The notes below the pieces were generated by a model. The model was not told the origin of the DNA, searched no databases, and was given only the letters and a program-made list of their open reading frames with translations. Both the position numbers and the translations under genes were made by a program. Positions 1-8,554 of a stretch of DNA of 64,000 nt are shown one piece after another. Source of the DNA: Planctomycetota bacterium (lineage in GTDB: Bacteria > Planctomycetota > SZUA-567 > H5-PLA8); NCBI GenBank assembly GCA_016200135.1, contig JACQFI010000038.1:62001-126000 (forward strand), read 5' to 3'. Each line of letters begins with the position of its first letter. The first letter of the stretch is position 1.

Positions 1-19
1 CCAACGAAGTTCGCGGAGC

Positions 20-604
20 TCATGTGCGCCCCCGAAAGAGCGGCCGCAGCTCGTCCCACAACTGTGCCAGCGCGACCGGCACCGTGTGGACCTGCCCGAT
101 CACCGGCCAGAAGTTCGTGTCGCCCACCCAGCGCGGGATCGCGTGCATGTGCAGGTGGTCCTCGATGCCCGCGCCCGCGGCCTTGCCGAGGTTCATGCCC
201 ACGTTGCAGCCCTGCGGCTTCATCACTTTCCCGAGCACCTCCACGCAGAGCCGCGTCTGCTCCCAGAGCGCGCGGCTCTCGGCTTCCTTCAGGCTGGGCA
301 ATTCGTGCGTGTGGCGGCGCGGCGCGATGAGCAGGTGGCCGCCGGTGTACGGGTAGCGGTTCATGATCACGAGCGCGTGCGCGTCGCGATACAGAAGGAG
401 CGTCTTCTTCCAAGCGTCTTCGTCGCCATCGGAAAGTCCGGCGGCGCGGCAGAGGAAGCAGCCCGCATCTTTGGGTCCGAGGACGAATTCGAGCCGCCAG
501 GGCGCAAAGACAGCGGCGCGCTCGTGCACACCCGCACGCTTCTTTTGCGCGGAACTTCTGGCACTGTCGGCGGCTCGTCGCGTCTTACGTTGGGCACGAG
601 GCAT
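20..604 (-). CDS. HIT-family protein, Ap4A phosphorylase-like
   Basis: This 194-residue protein of the histidine triad superfamily probably hydrolyses or phosphorolyses dinucleoside polyphosphates such as Ap4A in the cytoplasm. The triad HLHMHAIPR lies in the C-terminal third, preceded by GMNLGKAAGAGIEDH and followed by RWVGDTNFWPV. That context is typical of the Rv2613c-type Ap4A phosphorylase/adenylyltransferase branch rather than of HinT. A CFLC pair sits near residue 42, where family members often bind zinc. The frame stays open upstream to 784, but the ATG at 604 gives the normal family length and avoids overlap with the divergent sigma-factor gene. The 5' end has no strong Shine-Dalgarno, so the start is likely rather than certain. 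Confidence 0.85.
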   Translation of the reverse strand: MPRAQRKTRRAADSARSSAQKKRAGVHERAAVFAPWRLEFVLGPKDAGCFLCRAAGLSDGDEDAWKKTLLLYRDAHALVIMNRYPYTGGHLLIAPRRHTHELPSLKEAESRALWEQTRLCVEVLGKVMKPQGCNVGMNLGKAAGAGIEDHLHMHAIPRWVGDTNFWPVIGQVHTVPVALAQLWDELRPLFRGRT

Positions 605-719
605 GCGGGAGAGATTGCTGGTTTTACGGATGCGGTCAAGGAAAGGAAGCTGGTTATGAGATGCCTGGCGGATAAGCTGACACGCGTTGTACGCCCTCTG
701 TACGGATTGGCAAAAAGCC

Positions 720-1406
720 ATGAATAAAGCACCTGCGCAGCCGTCAGAACATCGACCCGCCCCGGAGGCGAAGGGCGCCCCCAAGGCTCAAGGCTATGTG
801 GACGATCCCGAGGACGGCCTCCTGGTCGAGCGCGCGGTGAAAGGCGAGGCGGAAGCGTTCGAAGCGCTCTTCGCCAAGCACCGCCAGCGGCTCTTCGCGG
901 TGGCGTGGCGGCTCATGCGCGACGAGGACGCCGCGCTGGACGTGGTTCAGGAAGCCTTCGTCCGGGCCTACCAGAACCTGGGGGACCTTCGCGGCGAGGC
1001 GCGCTTCTACCCGTGGCTCCGGCGCATCGCGGTGAACCTGGCCATCGACCGGTTGCGCCACATCAAACGGGGCACGGAAGTGGGCTTCGACGAGGCGCAG
1101 TTCGGGCGGGGCGAGGAAGCCGACGAGAGCCGGGTCGCGCGGACGAACGACCGGGCCGAGCGCGAGAGCCCGTCGCGCCGGGCGGAACTGAGTGAGTTCG
1201 GCCGGGACTTGCAGGGCGCGCTGGAGAAACTCAGCGAGGCCCATCGCGCGGTCTTTATGCTCCACGCCGCCGAAGGCATGTCGTACCGGGAGATCGCGGA
1301 CGCGCTGGGCTGCAACATCGGGACGGTGATGTCGCGGCTGTTCTACGCGCGCAAGAAGCTGCAGGAGTTGCTCGCGCCGCACCTGGACGGAAAGGCGGAG
1401 CAGTAA
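720..1406 (+). CDS. ECF (RpoE-like) sigma-70 family factor
   Basis: A 228-residue extracytoplasmic-function sigma factor that would direct RNA polymerase to a small regulon. Region 2 spans about residues 40-110 (FEALFAKHRQRLFAVAWRLM, then YPWLRRIAVNLAIDRLR). Region 4 lies near the C-terminus (SYREIADALGCNIGTVMSRL), with an Asp/Arg-rich linker between them. An upstream in-frame TTG at 687 is possible, but the ATG at 720 fits the family better. The next gene on the same strand encodes a single-pass membrane protein with the features of an anti-sigma factor, so the pair probably senses an envelope or periplasmic cue. The target promoters cannot be read from the sequence. Confidence 0.92.
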   Translation: MNKAPAQPSEHRPAPEAKGAPKAQGYVDDPEDGLLVERAVKGEAEAFEALFAKHRQRLFAVAWRLMRDEDAALDVVQEAFVRAYQNLGDLRGEARFYPWLRRIAVNLAIDRLRHIKRGTEVGFDEAQFGRGEEADESRVARTNDRAERESPSRRAELSEFGRDLQGALEKLSEAHRAVFMLHAAEGMSYREIADALGCNIGTVMSRLFYARKKLQELLAPHLDGKAEQ

Positions 1407-1410
1407 TACG

Positions 1411-1497
1411 AAAGTGCAGAGTGCTATGTCCTGAGTGCTGAGCAGCAGCACTGGGAACCAGGACACGGGACTCAGGGTCAGGATTCAGGACTCGCAG
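1411..1497. repeat. TCAGGA/CTGAG-rich intergenic low-complexity repeat
   Basis: The short gap between the sigma and anti-sigma genes is made of imperfect reiterations of CAG-AGTGCT, CCTGAGTGCTGAG and GGACTCAGGGTCAGGATTCAGGACTC. Related GTCAGAGGTCTGGGATCAG-type phrases occur at about 15050-15085 and 20840-20908. This looks like a dispersed intergenic repeat rather than coding sequence. Function unknown. Confidence 0.5.
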
Positions 1498-1499
1498 TC

Positions 1500-2231
1500 A
1501 TGGAAGAAGCGCTGCTCGAAAAACTCTCCGCGTATGCGGACGGCGAACTGGAAGGCGCCGAGGCCGCCGAGTTGTCGGCGGCGCTGGAAGCGCGCCCGGA
1601 ACTACGCCGCATGCTGGACGCCTTCAAGCGCCTGGATGAACAGGTCGCCGCGCTGCCGGTGCCGCCCCTCGATGACGAGACGGGGAGGGCGCTCTGGTCG
1701 GAGGTATCCTTTCGCACCCTGGAAGCCCAAGGCAAACCCGGCGCGAAACCGCTTGAGACGCCCTCCTGGAATGCCATGGCCGAGGGGCTCCCGCCGGCGC
1801 CCGAAGTGAGCGCGGATCGCTGGGGCAAGGTCTGGCAGGGCATCCGCGGAGGCATGCAGCCCGGCGCGAAATCCGAAGAGCCGCGCGACGAGGCCGACCG
1901 CTCCGTTCCGCTGGGCGATCTCAGCCCGATCCATCTCGCCGCGGTCAAGGACCGCGAACCGTTCGAAGAATCCCGCAAGCCGCGCAAGCGCCCGGTCGCG
2001 TTCTGGTTCTCGGCTGCGGCGATGGCCGCGGCCTTGGTGGCGGCGGTCGCGACCTTCGTTTTCCGCGACGACACAGGCGCGAAAGACGGCCCCGTCGCCG
2101 CAGAAGACCTTCAGGGCGCCGCGGTTTTGAACGATCGCTATTTCATGCTGACCAAGCACGTCCAGGGCGTGGAGAGCCCGGTGGTCTGTTTCTTCTTGAA
2201 AGATGACGGTCCGGACGTAAACCAGCATTGA
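1500..2231 (+). CDS. Putative anti-sigma factor, single-pass membrane protein
   Basis: A 243-residue protein with an acidic helical N-terminus (ALLEKLSAYADGELEGAEAAEL) typical of anti-sigma factors that clasp an ECF sigma factor. One hydrophobic segment spans about residues 164-188 (FWFSAAAMAAALVAAVATFVF), followed by a short outer domain of about 55 residues. The HxxxCxxC zinc motif of ZAS anti-sigma factors is not seen, so it would be a non-zinc variant. The C-terminus ends in a hydrophobic/aromatic stretch. It lies 93 bp after the ECF gene on the same strand, which is the main support for the assignment. Confidence 0.72.
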   Translation: MEEALLEKLSAYADGELEGAEAAELSAALEARPELRRMLDAFKRLDEQVAALPVPPLDDETGRALWSEVSFRTLEAQGKPGAKPLETPSWNAMAEGLPPAPEVSADRWGKVWQGIRGGMQPGAKSEEPRDEADRSVPLGDLSPIHLAAVKDREPFEESRKPRKRPVAFWFSAAAMAAALVAAVATFVFRDDTGAKDGPVAAEDLQGAAVLNDRYFMLTKHVQGVESPVVCFFLKDDGPDVNQH

Positions 2232-2266
2232 TCCGCTACTCGTCCGGTACACGAAAGGGCGTTTGC

Positions 2267-2716
2267 ATGCTTCGAAAACAGGCCGCGTGCTTTGCCGCCA
2301 TCTTGGCCGCCCTTAATTTCTTCCCCGCGGTGCTCGCGCAAGCCGCCGACGACGCCAAGATCTCGGTGCAGGCCGCGAAGGCCTCCGATCCCGGCAAGAA
2401 GCTGGAAGAACTGCCCGCCTCGCTCAAGCCGTACGAGAAGCTCCTCAAGCAGCTCGGCTTCACCAAGTATAAGGATACGGGAAAAGACTCCGGTGCCGCG
2501 GCCGAAGGCAAGGCGCTCACGCTCAAGGCCGGCGGATACACGGTGGATGTAACGGTGGTCAAGCACGGTGACGGCCAGGCGACCATCAAGTACGTGGTCA
2601 AGGACGGCGGAAAGGCCGTAGGCGAGAACACCGTAACCCTCAAGTCCGGCGACCCCAATCTGCTGCAGGTGGGCGACGCCGCGAGCCCGACGGTGCTGAT
2701 CCTGCAACTCAACTGA
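2267..2716 (+). CDS. Small secreted protein of unknown function
   Basis: A 149-residue protein with a clear signal peptide (hydrophobic core AACFAAILAALNFFPAVLA, cleavage near AQA-AD). The mature part is lysine- and glycine-rich and predicted to be beta-rich in its second half (GGYTVDVTVVKHGDG, IKYVVKDGGK), resembling a small periplasmic domain. No family is recognised. The start at 2267 was chosen because the signal peptide begins there; the frame is open to 2228, where it would overlap the preceding gene. Its position after the sigma/anti-sigma pair suggests it could belong to the same transcription unit. Confidence 0.7.
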   Translation: MLRKQAACFAAILAALNFFPAVLAQAADDAKISVQAAKASDPGKKLEELPASLKPYEKLLKQLGFTKYKDTGKDSGAAAEGKALTLKAGGYTVDVTVVKHGDGQATIKYVVKDGGKAVGENTVTLKSGDPNLLQVGDAASPTVLILQLN

Positions 2717-2835
2717 CACCGCCGTTCCCAGCGATCCCTCATTTCATCTAAGCGGCTCTTCGGCCAAATTGCCGGTGTATATACAACAGTAAACTCGTGA
2801 ATTAGTGGAAGCGAGGACCTCGCTAAGGGGATGCT

Positions 2836-4971
2836 ATGTCTTTACGAATTGCTGCGGTCGCGCTGATTTTCTCCGCGGCCTGTGCCTGTGCCGAGGACGG
2901 CCAGTGGGTCGGGGTCTGGCTCGACGGTTACAAGGACGGCGTCAACGCAGGTTTCGATCCGGAGAAGCTCAGCGCGGTCGTCGGCGTCGATCGCACCAGC
3001 GGCGATGTCTTTCTCTGCGGCTGGTTCATCGGCGTGTGGAAGAGCAGCGATGGCGGCAAGAGCTTCGCCCGCGTGGACAAGGGGAAGATCACCGGCCCGG
3101 GCTGCGGGCCGATTCAACCCAACAGCATCCAGATCAGTCCGGAAGGCAAGAAGATCGCCATCTTTAACATGTGGAATTCGCAAGGGCCCTCGGGCTACTC
3201 GCTGGACGGCGGCGGGACATGGGAGTCCTTCGCGAACGTCGGACGCGACTGGGACTTCGGGGCGATGGATTTCGAGAGCAAGACCGCGCTGGGCGCGCGG
3301 CACGAGTTCGACGGCCTGCACCTGACCGTGGACGGCGGCAAGACCTGGACGCAGCTCAAGAAATCCCGCGCCGATCCGTGGCTCACGGGGCTCGGCGCGC
3401 TAGGGCCCGACACGCTGCTCGCGGCGACGGAGTACCTCATCGAACGCAGCGAGGACGGCGGCAAAACCTGGACGAAGATCTCGGACCTGGGCGGAACGGG
3501 CCCGGTCGTCCGTTTCAAGGACAAGCTGTGGTGGCTCGGCGGCGCGCACAAGAAGACCGTTCTCGAAAGCGCGGATCAGGGCAAGACGTGGGCGGTCGCC
3601 GGCGCGCCGCTGCCCGCCAACTGCGTCGCCGGCCCGCTCTTCGGCAAGGATGAGAACCACGTCGTCGTCGCAACCAACGAAGGGTTTTATGAGAGCACCG
3701 ACGGCTGCAAGACCTGGAAGCTGGCCGTTCCGCTGCCCGAAGACTGCCCGCTACGCGGCGCGGCGTTCGATCCGGTCCACGACACCTTTTACGCCACGAG
3801 CACCAACCGGCCACTGATGAAGTTCGTGCGCGGCCAAGCCCCAGAGTATGCGTGGCCCGCGGCGCCCATCCACGCAGCCGATCCGGCGCGGCCCAAGGCG
3901 GAGTTCGTCGAGACGCCCGCGGCGCGCGGGCTGCGCTGCATGGTCACGCAGTCGCTGGACCTCTGCAACGGCGCGCTTTACGTCTCAGGCGAAGACGGCG
4001 TCATTCCCTTCAAGCAGGACGCGGCGTCGGGCAAGCTGGCCTGCCAAGGGCAGATCAAGGAAGAACGCTCCGGCGGCTTCGTGCTCACGGCCGCGGGCGG
4101 CCGGCTCTACGGCGTGACGCCCCACGACGGCTACCGCCGCATGACGTGGCACGGGCTGGCGTGGTTCGAAATCGGCGCGAACGGCGAACCTGTGAAGAAG
4201 GGCGTCGCCGTCTGCCCGGCCTCGCGGCAGATCGTGGCCGGTCCCGACCAGAAAGATCTGTACCTGAAGTCCTGCGCCGGCAAGGAGGACAAGGTGTACG
4301 GGTACCGCATCGACGCCGACGGCAAGCCCGAGAAGACCGGCGAAGTTGTCGGCAAAGGCATCGGCGCCAGCAGCCACAACCGCCACCCCGGGCTGCTGCG
4401 CATCACGCCCGACGGCAAGCACCTCTATACGATCTCGGCGCAGGACTACGCGCTCGCATGCATCGAGCGCAAGGCCGACGGCGGCATCGCGTACAAGGAC
4501 GCCACGGACCTGGAAGCGCTGCTCAAGCGTCCGCCGGGCAACGACCGCTTGCAGTGGGTCAGCCTCGGCATCAGCCCCGACGGCAAGTGGGTCTACGCGA
4601 GCGTCCGCAACGGCAAGCCGACCGAGAACGTGTACGGCGTCTACAAGCGCGACGCCGAGACCGGCACGCTTACGCTCCAGGAGAAAGTCTTTGGCGACAA
4701 GGACCGGCTCGCCGACCAGAAGGGTTGGAACATGGTCTTCGCGCCCTCGGGCACGGGCGGGTATCTCGGCAGCCAGGACGGTCCCCTGATGACCTTCAAG
4801 TACGACGCAAGCACGGGCAAACTCACCGAGCCGTGCGTGGTCAAAGAGACCAAAGGCCGCGGCTCGCCCATCCTCGTCTTCGATGAGAAGAACGGTTTCC
4901 TCTACACCGGCGGCGGCGACTTCGGCATCGTCGCCGACGGGCTGACCGTTCTTAAAGTGGATAAGAAGTAG
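2836..4971 (+). CDS. Secreted double beta-propeller: BNR repeats plus lactonase-like domain
   Basis: A 711-residue exported protein (signal peptide ending about residue 19, CACAED). The first ~340 residues contain at least six Asp-box motifs of the S-x-D-x-G-x-T-W kind (SSDGGKSF, TVDGGKTWTQL, SEDGGKTWTKI, SADQGKTWAVA, STDGCKTWKLA), as in sialidase/Vps10/photosystem-assembly propellers. From about residue 350 the repeat type changes to TPDGKHLYTIS and SPDGKWVYASV, typical of the lactonase/YVTN seven-bladed propeller. No sialidase catalytic set was identified, so an enzymatic role is uncertain; binding of glycans or proteins is equally possible. A small GCGAG-GAC-CTCGC hairpin sits just before the ribosome-binding site. 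Confidence 0.75.
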   Translation: MSLRIAAVALIFSAACACAEDGQWVGVWLDGYKDGVNAGFDPEKLSAVVGVDRTSGDVFLCGWFIGVWKSSDGGKSFARVDKGKITGPGCGPIQPNSIQISPEGKKIAIFNMWNSQGPSGYSLDGGGTWESFANVGRDWDFGAMDFESKTALGARHEFDGLHLTVDGGKTWTQLKKSRADPWLTGLGALGPDTLLAATEYLIERSEDGGKTWTKISDLGGTGPVVRFKDKLWWLGGAHKKTVLESADQGKTWAVAGAPLPANCVAGPLFGKDENHVVVATNEGFYESTDGCKTWKLAVPLPEDCPLRGAAFDPVHDTFYATSTNRPLMKFVRGQAPEYAWPAAPIHAADPARPKAEFVETPAARGLRCMVTQSLDLCNGALYVSGEDGVIPFKQDAASGKLACQGQIKEERSGGFVLTAAGGRLYGVTPHDGYRRMTWHGLAWFEIGANGEPVKKGVAVCPASRQIVAGPDQKDLYLKSCAGKEDKVYGYRIDADGKPEKTGEVVGKGIGASSHNRHPGLLRITPDGKHLYTISAQDYALACIERKADGGIAYKDATDLEALLKRPPGNDRLQWVSLGISPDGKWVYASVRNGKPTENVYGVYKRDAETGTLTLQEKVFGDKDRLADQKGWNMVFAPSGTGGYLGSQDGPLMTFKYDASTGKLTEPCVVKETKGRGSPILVFDEKNGFLYTGGGDFGIVADGLTVLKVDKK

Positions 4972-4986
4972 CGCGAAAAAACATAG

Positions 4987-5024
4987 CGAACCCGGCGAAC
5001 ACCCGGCGAACACCCGGCGAACCC
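4987..5024. repeat. 11-bp direct tandem repeat
   Basis: Three to four copies of CGAACACCCGG (first copy CGAACCCGG) abut the left end of the RAYT element. The last copy merges with the GAACCC that begins the element's inverted end, so the array may have grown from the terminal sequence. Confidence 0.7.
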
Positions 5025-5699
5025 AAAGGGTTCGCAGACATTAGCCGGTGGTTGAGCGAAGCGATACCACCGGTTACCAGGCGCCCCACACCCGCGCACC
5101 CCAGCGGGGTGCCAGAGCATCTCTCAATCGAAATAGCTCGGATCGTATGCGACGCCGGCCGCCCGAAGCATTTCGATCAATTCCTCGCGAGACGATTTCG
5201 CGCGGTGATGCTCTTCCTGGTTGCGAATGTAACCTCGCACAGCTTCGCGCGCCGTGGGGCTCACGGTGAATGCGGCGTATCCCTCTTGCCATGCGAATGG
5301 CGGCCGGCCCCATTCATCATGAACCCACATGGAAGAGCATTTCTTAAGCTCACGCATGAAATCGGCGAGGCCATGCGTGGCCTTCAATCCCACCAGAAGA
5401 TGTACATGATCCGCCACGCCGCCAACCTCTTCGGGGATTCCACCGAGTCCGCGAACCGTTCCACCAAGGTATTCATGCAGGCGCGCGCGCCACGCGGGAA
5501 GAATGAGCGGTTCGCGATTCTTGGTGCTGAAGACGAGATGGTAATGCAGGCTGAGATAGGTTGATGGCAAAGGCCGGACCTCCGCGTTCTGAAACGCGTG
5601 CTCTGGCACCCCGGCCGGGGTGCAAACGTATGGGGCGCATCGTACCGGTGGTATCGCTGCGCTCAACCACCGGCTAATGTCTATGAACCCTCCGGGTTC
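5019..5699 (-). mobile_element. Complete RAYT/REP element with ~100-bp inverted ends
   Basis: The left arm 5019-5119 and the right arm 5599-5699 are near-perfect inverted copies (about 85% identical by eye). Both run from GAACCC-AGGGTTC through AGACATTAGCCGGTGGTTGAGCG to GGGGTGCCAGAGCA. Each arm contains two nested hairpins: CCGGTGGT...ACCACCGG and GCACCCC...GGGGTGC. Between them lies a single Y1 transposase-like gene read leftward. This is the architecture of REP-associated tyrosine transposases flanked by inverted REP sequences. No target duplication is evident, as expected for HUH-type mobility. Confidence 0.82.
5124..5570 (-). CDS. rayT: REP-associated tyrosine transposase (RAYT, IS200-like Y1 family)
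   Basis: A 148-residue single-domain HUH transposase expected to cut and join single-stranded REP DNA. Family hallmarks are all present: LHYHLVFSTKNREPLI at the start, the metal-binding HUH motif DHVHLLV, the ELKKCSSMW helix, WQEGYAAFTVS, and the catalytic-tyrosine region YIRNQEEHHRAKS. A longer frame opens at 5666, inside the right inverted arm. The TTG at 5570 is preferred because the strong Shine-Dalgarno GGAGG lies 8 nt upstream and the protein then begins at the conserved PSTYLSLHYHLVF. The gene is intact and could be active. Confidence 0.88.
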   Translation of the reverse strand: MPSTYLSLHYHLVFSTKNREPLILPAWRARLHEYLGGTVRGLGGIPEEVGGVADHVHLLVGLKATHGLADFMRELKKCSSMWVHDEWGRPPFAWQEGYAAFTVSPTAREAVRGYIRNQEEHHRAKSSREELIEMLRAAGVAYDPSYFD

Positions 5700-5795
5700 A
5701 GCGGGATTACAAGTCTGGCGGCGGAGAGCGCGCCGACAAGAACGAAGAAGCAGAGCGGCAACACGCGCATGAAGCGGATTGTAGACGACCGGCGA

Positions 5796-7412
5796 CTACT
5801 TGAACATTCCGCTGAGCGGGCCCTTCAGAATTGCCCAGCCGAGCCACGCGGCGCCGGCAAGAATCGCGGCGGCGCCGGCGAGCCAGACAGCCTTCTCGCC
5901 CAGCTTGCGCCAGATTGGCGTCTCGGGCGGGAGTTCTTCCTGCGCCTCTTCGCCCACCAGCAGGATGTCCTCGTGCTCGAACGCTTCCTTTTGTTGGACC
6001 TCCGGCATGGCGGCCTGCTGCGCGGCCACGGCCATCGAGACCGACGCAATGGAAGGCGCCGGCAGCACCTCCTCCACGCTCTGGATCTCGATCTGGTCCG
6101 GAAGGATCGGCGGCGGTGGCGGCGGCGCGACCGGGCACGGATAATTCAACCCGCAGGCGGGGCAGCGCAGGCGCTGGCCTTTCGAGAGCAGCATCGGGTC
6201 GCCGTCGTACGTAACCGCGCAGCGCGGGCAGCGGAGCTGCTCCAGGATATCCGCGTACGCCGCCTGCGTGGACTGCAGCCGCTTCGGGTCCTTGGAAGGC
6301 GCTTCCAGCAACTGCGAGAGCGGCGAGGCAAAGTCGGCTTTGCTTCCGGCCGAAGGCAGTCCCAAGGCCCGGCCGATCTCCGCGGCCACGCGTTCCATCG
6401 ACTGCACGCGCTTCTCGCGGTCCTTCTCGCACATCCATAGCACGAGCTGCGAGGCCTCGGGGCTGATCATGCGGTTGAAGACCCGGGGATCGGGCACCTG
6501 CTGCGTCACGTGCGAGTTGAAGATCTCGTACAGGTTCCCGCCGATGAACGGCGGCCGCCCCGCGAGCATGTGGTAAAGCGTGAGCCCCAGGCTGTAGATG
6601 TCCGAGCGGCCGTCGGGCTCGACTTTGCCTTCCACCTGCTCCGGCGAGATGTAATGCGGCGTGCCGAGCACCACGCCGGACATGGTCAGCTTGTGGTCCT
6701 CGTCGCTGGTCTTGCGCGCGAGGCCGAAGTCCATCACCTTCACGCGCCCGTCTCTCGTGAACATGATGTTCGCCGGCTTCACGTCGCGGTGGACCAGGCC
6801 CTTGCGGTGCGCGTACTCCATGCCCTTGGCCGCAGCGAGGATGATCGCGAGCGCCTGCGCTTCAGGAAAGAAGCTGCGCCGCTGCAAGGCCGCGCCGAGG
6901 TCCTCGCCGTCCACGTATTCCAGCGCCATGAAGTGGAGCCCGTCGGACTCGCCGACTTCCAGGCAGTGCACCAGATTCGGGTGATCGAGCGTCAGGCCGA
7001 TCTGGGCCTCGCGGCGAAAGCGTTTGATGTACTGCTCGTCGGCGGCCAGGCGCTTGAAGAGGACTTTCAGCGCGACCATCTCGCCGTCCTCGTTGCGCCG
7101 GGCTTTGAGCACCATGCCCATGCCGCCCTCGCCGAGCTTCGCGATCAGGTTGTAGTTCTTGATCTGTTTCTGGACCGGCGCGCACTGCTGCTCGCGAATG
7201 ACGGCCTCGAGTTGATGCGGCAGCAGGTAGCCGTGCTCGACCATCAGATCGCCGAGCTTCTTCTGCACGCCCTCGCGGGTCAGTTCGGCCTGGACGTCCA
7301 AGCACTGCCGGACCTGCGTATGCGTGGCAAAGCCCTTGGCCACGGCCAAGTCGCCAAAAGGCGCTTCGAGCCGGATGGATTGGGACTCGGGCTGGGCGGT
7401 AGCGGTAGCCAT
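5796..7412 (-). CDS. Ser/Thr protein kinase with N-terminal MshEN-like helices, zinc ribbon and C-terminal membrane anchor
   Basis: A 538-residue Hanks-type kinase. Residues ~15-75 hold two helical repeats ending in Q (FGDLAVAKGF..VRQCLDVQ and KLGDLMVEHGY..LEAVIREQ) that resemble the T2SSE_N/MshEN fold. The kinase domain (~86-350) has the glycine loop LGEGGMGMV, VALKVL, the catalytic HRDVKPANIMF, DFGLARK and SDIYSLGLTLY, so it should be active. A CPRC...CPAC zinc ribbon follows near 390-420, then Pro-rich and acidic linkers, and a single transmembrane segment near the C-terminus (AVWLAGAAAILAGAAWLGWAIL). The kinase therefore probably faces the cytoplasm from a C-terminal anchor. It is divergent from the ROK kinase gene. 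Confidence 0.9.
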   Translation of the reverse strand: MATATAQPESQSIRLEAPFGDLAVAKGFATHTQVRQCLDVQAELTREGVQKKLGDLMVEHGYLLPHQLEAVIREQQCAPVQKQIKNYNLIAKLGEGGMGMVLKARRNEDGEMVALKVLFKRLAADEQYIKRFRREAQIGLTLDHPNLVHCLEVGESDGLHFMALEYVDGEDLGAALQRRSFFPEAQALAIILAAAKGMEYAHRKGLVHRDVKPANIMFTRDGRVKVMDFGLARKTSDEDHKLTMSGVVLGTPHYISPEQVEGKVEPDGRSDIYSLGLTLYHMLAGRPPFIGGNLYEIFNSHVTQQVPDPRVFNRMISPEASQLVLWMCEKDREKRVQSMERVAAEIGRALGLPSAGSKADFASPLSQLLEAPSKDPKRLQSTQAAYADILEQLRCPRCAVTYDGDPMLLSKGQRLRCPACGLNYPCPVAPPPPPPILPDQIEIQSVEEVLPAPSIASVSMAVAAQQAAMPEVQQKEAFEHEDILLVGEEAQEELPPETPIWRKLGEKAVWLAGAAAILAGAAWLGWAILKGPLSGMFK

Positions 7413-7568
7413 AGCTTCCGATTCCGGTCAAACTGCTTTGTGCACAAGGGGCGCTGAAAGCAGGGGTTACTATACCCCAATGCTGCTCTATGTGCACTAT
7501 TTTTCTTGAGCGACGGACCGCGCCCCTTTGCGCTGGAATCGCTCTTCAACTGGCGTAAAGACAAGGAC

Positions 7569-8516
7569 ATGAAACCCTTGGCGTGGGAAGTCCTGGCCTT
7601 TGATTTTGGCGGCACCAAGGCCCGCTGCGCCTTAGTCGCCCGCGACGGCCAATTGGGGCCCACCCGCGTGCTCAAGCGCCCCGAGTCGGACGACGGCCCG
7701 CGCTGGCTCGAACGGATGTTGGCCGAAGGCCGCACGCTGCTTGGCGAAGCGGGACCCAAAGGTCCGCGCGCTGTGGGCGTCTCTTTTGGCGGTCCCGTGG
7801 ATAACAATGGCCGCATCTTCTCCATGCATGTACCGGGCTGGGAGTCGATCGACCTCCGGCACAGCATGCAGGCTGCGTTCGGGCGGCCTTGCTGCATCGA
7901 CAACGATGCGAACTTGGGCGGCCTGGGCGAGCAGCGCTTCGGGGTCGGCAAAGACACGCCCAATCTGGCATACTTTACGGTGAGCACCGGCGTAGGCGGC
8001 GGCGTGGTGCTCGACGGGAAGGTGTATCGCGGCACGCACGGGATCGCGGGCGAGTTCGGGCACATCCCCGTCCGGCCGTTTGATGCGGACGCGCCGGAGT
8101 GCGCCTGCGGCAAGCGCGGTTGCGTGGAGAGCCTGGCCTCGGGCCGGGCGATTGCTCGCGACGGCAAGAGCGCGTTGGCCGCGTTGGGAATGCCCGTGCC
8201 GGAAGATTTGACCGCCGAGCAAGTCTTCGCCGCGGCGGCCAAAGGCGATGCCTGGGCGCTAAAGGTTCGGGATAGAGCGGTCGATGCGCTAGCGCATGGA
8301 GCCGCGGCGGTCCTATGCGTGCTCGACCTGCCGGTGGTCGTGATCGGCGGCGGCGTGGCGCAAGCGGGCGAAGTACTCTTCGCGCCGCTGCGGAAGAGAG
8401 TGGAAGAAGCGCTGCCGGAAGTACTGCGCGGGCGCGCGCAGGTTCGCCAAGCCGCGCTGGGCGATTTCTCGCCGCTGCTCGGCGCGGCGGCGTTGGCGCT
8501 GGACCACCTTGGTTAA
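7569..8516 (+). CDS. ROK-family sugar kinase (glucokinase-like)
   Basis: A 315-residue cytoplasmic kinase that phosphorylates glucose or a related hexose/amino sugar with ATP. It shows the N-terminal phosphate-binding DFGGTKARCALV, the catalytic IDNDANLGGLGE, the substrate/metal HGIAGEFGHIPV, and the ROK zinc signature CACGKRGCVE. There is no N-terminal HTH, so it is an enzyme rather than a NagC-type repressor. The frame is open from a TTG at 7506, but the conserved domain starts right after the ATG at 7569; neither start has a good Shine-Dalgarno. It is followed 38 bp later by a SIS isomerase, suggesting a shared sugar-phosphate role. Confidence 0.9.
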   Translation: MKPLAWEVLAFDFGGTKARCALVARDGQLGPTRVLKRPESDDGPRWLERMLAEGRTLLGEAGPKGPRAVGVSFGGPVDNNGRIFSMHVPGWESIDLRHSMQAAFGRPCCIDNDANLGGLGEQRFGVGKDTPNLAYFTVSTGVGGGVVLDGKVYRGTHGIAGEFGHIPVRPFDADAPECACGKRGCVESLASGRAIARDGKSALAALGMPVPEDLTAEQVFAAAAKGDAWALKVRDRAVDALAHGAAAVLCVLDLPVVVIGGGVAQAGEVLFAPLRKRVEEALPEVLRGRAQVRQAALGDFSPLLGAAALALDHLG

Positions 8517-8554
8517 CGCGCACGAACGCAGAACGGCTTAGACTGGAGAACGCC

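Noticed and set aside
3985..5013. A 342-codon leftward frame opposite the propeller gene
   Set aside because: Shadow of a strongly coding plus-strand frame; no domain or ribosome-binding site.
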